Assembly (NCBI GenBank): GCA_023431205.1
Contig: JAEYXQ010000172.1
Span: 1 to 16,958 of the forward strand
DNA: 16,958 nt
Direction: 5' to 3'
Source: Pseudomonadota bacterium
GTDB lineage: Bacteria; Pseudomonadota; Alphaproteobacteria; Rhizobiales; Devosiaceae
Shown here in pieces: positions 8,210 to 14,100 of this stretch (the first letter of the stretch is position 1; each line of letters opens with the position of its first letter). The notes under the pieces were generated by a model. The model made no database searches and was not told the DNA's origin. It worked only from the letters and a program-made list of their open reading frames with translations. Made by a program: the position numbers and the translations under genes.

Positions 8210-9195
8210 CAGCGGTTGCGGGTCATCAGGTGCCGCTCCCAGTCATAGGCATGCCGCACGATTTCGTTGAGGTCGTCATGCTCCGGCACCCAGCCGAGCA
8301 GCCTGCGCACCTTCTCGCCAGTGGCGGTGATCGAAGCCGGATCCCCCGCCCGTCGCGGCGCCTCGTCGGCGCGGAAGTTCACGCCCGACACCTGCCGCAC
8401 CGTGTCCACCACCTGCCGCACGGAATATCCCTGCCCGTAGGCGCAGTTCAGCGTGGTGCTGTCCCCGCCGCCGCGCAGATGCTTCAGCAGCAGCGCGTGG
8501 GCGGCGATCAGGTCGGTGACGTGGATATAGTCGCGCACGCAGGTGCCGTCGGGCGTCTCGTAGTCGGTGCCGAAAATGTCCATTTTCTCGCGCTGCCCGA
8601 GCGCAGTCTGGCAGGCGACCTTGATCAGGTGCGTGGCCAGCGGCGTTGATTGCCCGCTGCGCTTGCCCGGGTCGGCGCCGGCGACGTTGAAATAGCGCAG
8701 CACACCATAGGTGATGGGGTGCGCCGCCGCCACGTCCTGCAGCATCCACTCGGTCATCAGCTTCGAGCGGCCATAGGGCGACATCGGGTTGAGCGGCGTC
8801 TCCTCGACCACCGGCGCCAGCCCGGTCATGCCATAGACTGCGGCCGTCGAGGAAAAGATGAAATGCTTGACCCCGCCGGCCACCGCCGCTTCGATCAGGT
8901 TGCGCGAGGTGGCGGTGTTGTTGCCGTAGTATTTCAGCGGGTTGGTCACCGACTCCGGCACCACGATCGAGCCGGCGAAATGAACGATTTCGCTGATGCC
9001 GTATTTCTCGATCAGCCCGCGCACGAAGCCGACGTCACCGGCATCGCCCTGCTCGAAGCGGGCGCGACCGTCGATGGCCCAGTCGAAGCCGGTCACCAGA
9101 TTGTCGAGGACAACTACGTCTTCGCCGGCATCAGCGAGGTTCAGAACCATGTGGCTGCCGATATAGCCGGCACCGCCGGTCACCAGGACGGCCAT
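8209..9195 (-). CDS. galE: UDP-glucose 4-epimerase
   Basis: This 328-residue short-chain dehydrogenase family enzyme interconverts UDP-glucose and UDP-galactose with tightly bound NAD. The N-terminal Rossmann motif VTGGAGYIGSH (5-15) binds NAD. The catalytic region shows SSTAAVYG (115-122) and the YGRSK pair Tyr141/Lys145, spaced as usual. YFNVAGADP and VRDYIHVTDL are further GalE blocks. The name exoB is used for the same enzyme in rhizobia. The ATG at 9195 is preceded by AGGGG with a 7-base spacer. It heads a leftward unit with the transglycosylase and SGNH genes and diverges from galU, pointing to surface polysaccharide rather than galactose catabolism: no galK or galT is near. Confidence 0.95.
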   Translation of the reverse strand: MAVLVTGGAGYIGSHMVLNLADAGEDVVVLDNLVTGFDWAIDGRARFEQGDAGDVGFVRGLIEKYGISEIVHFAGSIVVPESVTNPLKYYGNNTATSRNLIEAAVAGGVKHFIFSSTAAVYGMTGLAPVVEETPLNPMSPYGRSKLMTEWMLQDVAAAHPITYGVLRYFNVAGADPGKRSGQSTPLATHLIKVACQTALGQREKMDIFGTDYETPDGTCVRDYIHVTDLIAAHALLLKHLRGGGDSTTLNCAYGQGYSVRQVVDTVRQVSGVNFRADEAPRRAGDPASITATGEKVRRLLGWVPEHDDLNEIVRHAYDWERHLMTRNR

Positions 9196-9230
9196 GTGTT
9201 AACCCCTAACCAAACAATACGATTTTGACC

Positions 9231-9263
9231 TGATGCTATGATCTGTGTGTTGAGATAGCATTA
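9231..9263. promoter_or_regulatory. Inverted repeat in the galE/galU divergent intergenic region
   Basis: TGATGCTAT (9231-9239) and ATAGCATTA (9255-9263) form an inverted repeat: seven perfect pairs, one G-T and one more pair, with a 15-base spacer and half-site centres 22 bases apart. The 91-bp region must hold control elements for both genes. The palindrome could be an operator for a dimeric regulator or an RNA hairpin 12 bases ahead of the galU ribosome-binding site. TTGACC at 9225-9230 resembles a -35, but I see no good matching -10. Confidence 0.4.
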
Positions 9264-9286
9264 GAGCGATAACACGGAGCAATGAT

Positions 9287-10171
9287 TTGCCGAAGCGCGT
9301 TCGCACTGCGGTCTTCCCTGTTGCGGGTCTTGGCACCCGCTTTCTCCCCGCCACCAAGGCAATGCCCAAGGAGATGCTGACGGTCGTCGACCGGCCGCTG
9401 ATCCAGTACGCCGTCGATGAGGCGCGCGAGGCCGGGATCGAGCACTTCGTCTTCGTCACCGGACGGAACAAGGGTGTCATCGAGGATCACTTCGACCGCC
9501 AGTTCGAACTGGAAACCACGCTGGAGACCCGCGGCAAGGAAGCCGCCCTTGCCGAACTGCGCAAGGAACTGCCGTCCGCCGGCCGCACCAGCTTCACCCG
9601 CCAGCAGGAGCCCCTGGGCCTCGGCCACGCCGTCTGGTGTGCGCGCGACATCGTTGGCGACAATCCCTTCGCGCTGCTCTTGCCCGACATGGTGTTCCGC
9701 GCCCAGCCGGGCGTGCTCAAGCAGATGATGGAGGCCTACGAGGAAACCGGCGGCAACATCGTCGGCGTCGAGGAGTGCGACCCCAGCGAAGTGTCGAGCT
9801 ACGGCATCGTCGAGCGCGGCGAAGGCTCCGACAAGGGCTTCAGCATCACCGGCATGGTGGAAAAGCCCAAGGTCGGCGAAGCGCCGTCCAACCTCTTCAT
9901 TTCCGGCCGCTATATCCTCCAGCCCGAGATCTTCACCCTGCTCAGCGAGCAGGAAAAGGGCGCCGGCGGCGAGATCCAGATCACCGATTCCATGCAGGCG
10001 CTGATGAAGCAGCAGCCCTTCACCGGCGTGAAATACGACGGCAAGGTCTTCGACTGCGGCTCCAAGCTCGGCTTCCTCACCGCCAACGTCGTCTTCGCGC
10101 TCGACCGCGACGACATCCGACCCGGCTTCCTCGCCGAATTGCGCAAGCTCGATCTCAGCGAGCGGCTCTAG
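9287..10171 (+). CDS. galU: UTP-glucose-1-phosphate uridylyltransferase
   Basis: This 294-residue cytosolic enzyme makes UDP-glucose from UTP and glucose-1-phosphate, supplying surface polysaccharides and GalE. The N-terminal nucleotide-binding signature VFPVAGLGTRFLPATKAMPK is characteristic of bacterial GalU. Further blocks include VTGRNKGVIEDHFD and the GMVEKPK segment. The start is TTG at 9287, with GGAG at 9276-9279 and a 7-base spacer; the only nearby ATG (9282) is out of frame. The conserved N-terminus (MPKRVRTAVFP) supports this choice. The stop shares CTAG with the convergent barrel gene, and it diverges from galE. Confidence 0.96.
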   Translation: MPKRVRTAVFPVAGLGTRFLPATKAMPKEMLTVVDRPLIQYAVDEAREAGIEHFVFVTGRNKGVIEDHFDRQFELETTLETRGKEAALAELRKELPSAGRTSFTRQQEPLGLGHAVWCARDIVGDNPFALLLPDMVFRAQPGVLKQMMEAYEETGGNIVGVEECDPSEVSSYGIVERGEGSDKGFSITGMVEKPKVGEAPSNLFISGRYILQPEIFTLLSEQEKGAGGEIQITDSMQALMKQQPFTGVKYDGKVFDCGSKLGFLTANVVFALDRDDIRPGFLAELRKLDLSERL

Positions 10172-11430
10172 CGGCTGAGGGTCACGCCCAGCGTGACGCG
10201 GTGCGCCTCCTGCAGGCCGTCGCTGGTGGTGACGGCCTGTGAGTAGGAGTAGTCCGCCCCGATCGCGGTATGGGCGTTGATCTTGTAGTCCGCCCCGGCG
10301 CCAAGGCTGTAGCCGGTCTCGGTGTTGCCGGTCCCGGTGAAGGTCGCGGTGTTCCACGCCGCCTGCGCCCGCATCGCCAGCCAGGAATTCACCGTATATT
10401 CCGCCCCGAAGCTGGCGGTGTACTCGACCCGCGCCGTCCCGGCATTGTCCGGGCCAGGCGGCGCTATGGTGGTGTTGAGGCCGGCCCGCAGCCGCAGGGT
10501 CGGGTCGGGTGTGAACACGACGCTGGCGTCATAGACCTGCGCCTGCACCTCGCCGAGCGCCGCAACGTCGAACCGCCGGACGGTGACGCCGGTTGCGGCG
10601 GTCGCCTCCAGCGTGCTGTTCCACCGCCCCGTCACGCCCGCCACCAGCGTCATGTCGGTCGCATCGGTCTTCACCCCGAGCGAACTCGAGGGATCGTCGA
10701 ACAGGTCGCGCCCAGCCCCGGCTTCCCCGAACACCTCGAACACCGGGGTCATCTGGTAGCCGACGCGCAGCGCGCCATCGAGCGACCACAGATTCTCTTC
10801 GGCATTGGAAACGACCGTGCCGTCGGTGCGGGTGGTGTCGCCATAAAGGCTGCGTTGCACCGTCCCGGTCACGCCCACATTGAACCGCCCGAACTGGCGC
10901 GTCACCCCGACGCCCGCCGAGCCGGAGAGAGCCTGCGGCGCGATCGCCACCGCGCTGTTGACGCCGGGCGTCCCTGCCAAAGGCTGGCTCAGCGTCAGGT
11001 CGGCGGTCGCCGTGGCGCGGGTGACGCTGTCGAGATCATAACCGGCATCGAGCCCCAGGCGCAGCCCGGTGACGCTCAGCCGCCCATCCTGCTCCCGCAC
11101 GATCTCCGCATCGCCTTCCGCCGCAATTGCGGCCCGCACGCCGATATGCTCGAGCCGCAGGTGCGGCACCAGCAGCGTATCGTAACGCTCGAGAGTCCGC
11201 GTCCTGGTGTAGGCGCCGCGCAGCGCCACCGACCAGTCGACGTCGAAGAACGGATCATAGGGCTCGCGCAGCCACACGCCCCGGTCGGCGACGGGCGCCT
11301 CTGGCAGCTGCCCGGGCATCAATCGCTCGTTGTGGAGGCCGTCACCCGCCAGGGCGAACTGCGGCGCCGCGGTGCCGCAGAGCGCCACAGCGAGGGTCCC
11401 GATAACCCCATGTCGCCGCCACTTGCGCAC
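10168..11430 (-). CDS. Outer membrane beta-barrel protein
   Basis: The 420-residue product has a strong signal peptide (MRKWRRHGVIGTLAVALCG, with cleavage near FALA/GDG). After a ~40-residue periplasmic stretch it consists of alternating amphipathic strands rich in Gly, Thr, Ala and aromatic residues, such as VALRGAYTRTRTL, VGVTRQFGRFNVGVTG, LRAGLNTTI and GYSLGAGADYKI. It ends in a strand (HRVTLGVTLSR). This is the look of a transmembrane barrel of the BBP2/OMP-b-brl type found in Rhizobiales; ligand and role are unknown. The GTG at 11430 is chosen because GGAG lies 8 bases upstream and it gives a compact signal peptide; a GTG at 11478 adds 16 residues and lacks a good site. It lies downstream of the SPFH-NfeD pair on the same strand. 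Confidence 0.82.
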   Translation of the reverse strand: MRKWRRHGVIGTLAVALCGTAAPQFALAGDGLHNERLMPGQLPEAPVADRGVWLREPYDPFFDVDWSVALRGAYTRTRTLERYDTLLVPHLRLEHIGVRAAIAAEGDAEIVREQDGRLSVTGLRLGLDAGYDLDSVTRATATADLTLSQPLAGTPGVNSAVAIAPQALSGSAGVGVTRQFGRFNVGVTGTVQRSLYGDTTRTDGTVVSNAEENLWSLDGALRVGYQMTPVFEVFGEAGAGRDLFDDPSSSLGVKTDATDMTLVAGVTGRWNSTLEATAATGVTVRRFDVAALGEVQAQVYDASVVFTPDPTLRLRAGLNTTIAPPGPDNAGTARVEYTASFGAEYTVNSWLAMRAQAAWNTATFTGTGNTETGYSLGAGADYKINAHTAIGADYSYSQAVTTSDGLQEAHRVTLGVTLSR

Positions 11431-11527
11431 CCAGCCAGCTCCGCTCCAAAGCCCGGCCCGGCCCGAAGCGGGCCGCACCGGCTCGGCGCGATCCTTCCAG
11501 CTTATGGTTAACGAATGCTTGCGATGC
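11431..11527 (-). other. Leader of the barrel gene with hairpin and CtrA-like half-site
   Basis: A perfect 6-bp stem, GGCCCG with CGGGCC and a 3-base loop, lies at 11460-11474, 30 bases before the chosen GTG. Further upstream the minus strand reads TTAACCATAAG (11511-11501), which contains the TTAACCAT half-site seen at CtrA-bound promoters in alphaproteobacteria. The second half of a full CtrA box (TTAA-N7-TTAA) is missing. This is weak evidence for a separate promoter here. Confidence 0.25.
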
Positions 11528-11983
11528 TCAGCCGGAAACCGGCTCGACGCTCAGCACATTGCCTTGGCTGCCGGTGATCCGCACTCTTTGACCAGCCGGC
11601 AGGTCCGGTCCCGACACCCGCCACACCGTGTCCCCAAGCATCACCCGGCCGAAGCCGTGACTGATCGCCTGGTCGAGCACCGCTTCCTGCCCCGCCAGTT
11701 GCTCTGCCCGGCGGTTGAGCAGCGGCCGGTCGCTGGTTTCCTTGCGATCCTTGCTCCAGCGCAGCCACACCAGGATGCTGACCAGCGACAGGACGCCGAA
11801 GATCAGCCACTGCACCGGCCAGGGCGGCGCCTGGAACAGCGCGATCATCCCCGTGACCACCGCCGCGATCCCCATCCACACGAGGATGCCCCCCGGCACC
11901 ACCAGTTCCAGCGCCAACAGCACCAGCCCCGCAACCACCCAGGCCCAGGGCCCATAGGCGATGACGAACTCGATCACCTGCAT
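11528..11983 (-). CDS. NfeD family membrane protein
   Basis: The 151-residue product has hydrophobic segments at about 8-27, 30-50 and 55-73 (for example WVVAGLVLLALELVVPGGIL). A short cytosolic part follows, with a C-terminal OB-fold-like domain of about 60 residues (AVLDQAISHGFGRVMLGDTVWRV to ITGSQGNVLSVEPV). This is the short NfeD form without the protease domain. NfeD proteins are almost always encoded next to SPFH/stomatin-like proteins and are thought to act with them at membranes, and that is the arrangement here: the SPFH gene ends 12 bases upstream. The exact role is unclear. Confidence 0.92.
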   Translation of the reverse strand: MQVIEFVIAYGPWAWVVAGLVLLALELVVPGGILVWMGIAAVVTGMIALFQAPPWPVQWLIFGVLSLVSILVWLRWSKDRKETSDRPLLNRRAEQLAGQEAVLDQAISHGFGRVMLGDTVWRVSGPDLPAGQRVRITGSQGNVLSVEPVSG

Positions 11984-11995
11984 CTTGGCTCTTCC

Positions 11996-12979
11996 TTACT
12001 GGCCGGACGACGGCGGCCGCGACGTGGAGCGCGCCGGCGCCGCGCCGCCAAAGGTCTCGCGCGCGATCTCGGCAATGCCGCCGATCGAGCCGATCACGCT
12101 CGAGGCCTCCACCGGCAGCATCAGCACCTTCTGGTTCGGGGAGGCGGCAAGCTTGCCGAGCGCTTCGATATAGTTGTTGGCAACGAAATAGTTGATCGCC
12201 TGCACGCTGCCCGAAGCGATGGCGTCGCTCACCACCTGCGTCGCCTTGGCTTCCGCCTCGGCCGAGCGTTCCCGCGCCTCGGCGTCGCGGAACGCCGCCT
12301 CCCGCCGGCCTTCTGCTTCCAGCACCTGCGCCTGCTTGGCGCCCTCCGCCTGCAGAATCGCCGACTGCCGCCGGCCCTCGGCCTCGAGGATCGCCGCCCG
12401 CTTCTCGCGCTCGGCCTTCATCTGCCGGCCCATCGATTCCACCAGGTCCTTGGGCGGATCGATGTCTTTGATCTCGATGCGGGTGATCTTGACGCCCCAT
12501 GGCGACACCGCGGTGTCCACCACCCGCAGCACCCGCTCGTTGATCTCGTCGCGATGGCTGAGCAGTTCGTCCAGGTCCATCGACCCCATCACCGAACGGA
12601 TATTGGTCATGGTCAGGTTGAGGATGGCGTTCTCGAGGTTGGACACCTCATAGGCCGCCGCGGCCGCGTCGAGGATCTGGAAGAAGGTCACCCCGTTCGC
12701 CGTCACCGTGGCGTTGTCGCGGGTGATCACCTCCTGGTGCGGCACGTCGAGCACCTGCTCCATCACGTTGAGCCGTTTGCCGATCCCGTCGATGAAGGGG
12801 ACGATCAGGTTCAGCCCCGGCTTCAGCGTCCGCGTGTACCGCCCGAACCGCTCGACCGTGTAGTGGTAGCCCTGCGGCACCGTCTTGGCGCCGGCAAACA
12901 GCACCAATAGCGCCAGGATGCCCAGGCCGATCAGTGTGATGCTGAGCCCGTCGAGCGCGAAACCGTCCAGCAATTCCAT
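11996..12979 (-). CDS. SPFH/Band 7 (stomatin-like, QmcA-type) membrane protein
   Basis: The 327-residue product has one N-terminal membrane segment (about 12-31, ITLIGLGILALLVLFAG). The SPFH/Band 7 domain follows, with VPQGYHYTVERFGRYTRTLKPGLN at its start and WGVKITRIEIKDIDPP near its end. A charged coiled-coil region rich in Ala, Glu, Lys and Arg comes next (MKAEREKRAAILEAEGRR, AQVLEAEGRREAAFRDAEAR), the flotillin-like oligomerisation stretch. Family members form ring- or cage-like assemblies at the inner membrane, some controlling FtsH. The ATG at 12979 is preceded by GGGAGAG at a good distance; a longer frame to 13030 would add 17 low-complexity residues. It is cotranscribed with nfeD and diverges from ku. 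Confidence 0.93.
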   Translation of the reverse strand: MELLDGFALDGLSITLIGLGILALLVLFAGAKTVPQGYHYTVERFGRYTRTLKPGLNLIVPFIDGIGKRLNVMEQVLDVPHQEVITRDNATVTANGVTFFQILDAAAAAYEVSNLENAILNLTMTNIRSVMGSMDLDELLSHRDEINERVLRVVDTAVSPWGVKITRIEIKDIDPPKDLVESMGRQMKAEREKRAAILEAEGRRQSAILQAEGAKQAQVLEAEGRREAAFRDAEARERSAEAEAKATQVVSDAIASGSVQAINYFVANNYIEALGKLAASPNQKVLMLPVEASSVIGSIGGIAEIARETFGGAAPARSTSRPPSSGQ

Positions 12980-13051
12980 CGATTCTCTCCCTCGTCCCAC
13001 TCCCCCGCGAATGTAGGGACCCCCAGCCATCGGCGCAACGCGCCAGTGTGC

Positions 13052-13077
13052 GGAACGAAGCCGAAGCGCCCCTCGTT
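13052..13077 (+). promoter_or_regulatory. EcfG/RpoE2-type promoter motif upstream of ku-ligD
   Basis: GGAAC (13052-13056) and CGTT (13074-13077) are separated by 17 bases on the plus strand. This is the reported -35/-10 consensus of the EcfG general-stress sigma factor of Alphaproteobacteria. Transcription would start near 13084, about 33 bases before the ku ATG, leaving room for GAGGA at 13106-13110. The motif is the same, with the same spacing, as the one before the DUF982 gene. Confidence 0.65.
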
Positions 13078-13116
13078 CTCATCCACAGCAATCCCGGGCA
13101 TTCACGAGGAACCCCC

Positions 13117-14097
13117 ATGGCGCCCCGCCCCGTCTGGAAAGGCCAGATGCGTCTGTCGCTGGTGTCGATCGATGTCGAGCTCTACTCGGCGACGAAAACC
13201 ACCGCCCGCCCGCGCTTCCGTCAGATCCACGAGCCCTCCGGCAAGCCGATCCACTACCAGAAGGTCGCCGAAGGCGTCGGTCCCGTCGACAAGGACGAGA
13301 TCATGAAGGGCTTCGAGTACGAGAAGGGCGACTACGTCCTCCTCACCGAGGAAGAGATCGACGCCGTCAAGCTCGAGACCCGCAAGACCCTCGAGCTCAC
13401 TCAGTTCGTCGGCGCCTGCGAGATCAACCCGCTGTATTTCGAAAAGCCCTACTACATGGTCCCCGCCGACGACCTCGCCGAAGACGCCTTCCGCGTCATC
13501 CGCGATGCCCTCAAGCAGACGGGCAAGGTGGGCCTCGGCCAGCTGGCGCTGCGCGGGCAGGAATACCTCGTCGCCGTCAAGCCGTCGGGCAAGGGCCTCC
13601 TGCTCGAAACCCTTCGCTACGAGGAGGAACTGCGCGAGGCCGACCCCTACTTCGCCGAGATCCCCGCGGAAAAGGCCGACCCGGATCTCCTCGAGGTAGC
13701 CACCGCCCTGATCGACAAGAAGACCGACACTTTCGACGCCTCGGCCTACAAGGACCATTACGTGGCGGCGCTGCGCGAACTGATCGGCAAGAAGCTCAGG
13801 AACAAGGGCAATCGCGTCACCGCCGCCGAGGACGACAACACCCCGGCCAAGCCGCAGAAATCCAACGTCATCGACCTGATGGCAGCGCTCAAGTCGAGCC
13901 TTGAAGGCGGCAGCAAGGCCGCCAAGGCCGCCGCAGCGGAAAAGCCTGCCGCCAAGTCCCGCGCGACCAAGAGCACGGCATCAAAGAGCACGGCAGCCAA
14001 GCCCGCTGCCAGCAAGCCGCGCAGCAGCAAGTCCAGCCCGACCAAGTCCACGGCCAAGCCGAAAGCCGCGGCCGCACCCCGCAAGAAAGCGAGCTGA
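13117..14097 (+). CDS. ku: Non-homologous end joining protein Ku
   Basis: The 326-residue product is bacterial Ku, a homodimeric ring that binds broken DNA ends and recruits LigD. The core opens with VWKGQMRLSLVSIDVELYSA and contains ALRGQEYLVAVKPSGKGLLL, the typical dimer and bridge region, then the ALIDKKTDTFDASAYKDHY block. The LigD-interaction segment, including KSNVIDLMAALKSSL, ends near residue 263. The last ~63 residues are an almost pure Lys/Ala/Ser/Pro tail, the basic extension that in some bacterial Kus binds DNA. The ATG at 13117 has GAGGA with a 6-base spacer; the longer frame from 13048 would translate the promoter. ligD starts 3 bases after the stop, so the two form one operon. 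Confidence 0.96.
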   Translation: MAPRPVWKGQMRLSLVSIDVELYSATKTTARPRFRQIHEPSGKPIHYQKVAEGVGPVDKDEIMKGFEYEKGDYVLLTEEEIDAVKLETRKTLELTQFVGACEINPLYFEKPYYMVPADDLAEDAFRVIRDALKQTGKVGLGQLALRGQEYLVAVKPSGKGLLLETLRYEEELREADPYFAEIPAEKADPDLLEVATALIDKKTDTFDASAYKDHYVAALRELIGKKLRNKGNRVTAAEDDNTPAKPQKSNVIDLMAALKSSLEGGSKAAKAAAAEKPAAKSRATKSTASKSTAAKPAASKPRSSKSSPTKSTAKPKAAAAPRKKAS

Positions 14098-14100
14098 GCC

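Noticed and set aside
5978..8248. 756-codon open frame on the plus strand opposite the SGNH and transglycosylase genes
   Set aside because: It lies antisense to two genes with clear signal peptides, domains and catalytic residues. Its translation is Arg/His/Pro-rich, as expected from the complement of GC-biased codons.
11508..12500. 330-codon minus-strand frame crossing nfeD and the SPFH gene
   Set aside because: Out of frame with both genes, Gly/Arg-rich and without domains; it is a shadow.
13048..13116. Upstream extension of ku
   Set aside because: The 23 extra codons cover the EcfG-type promoter and the ribosome-binding site for ATG 13117; the Ku core starts right after that ATG.
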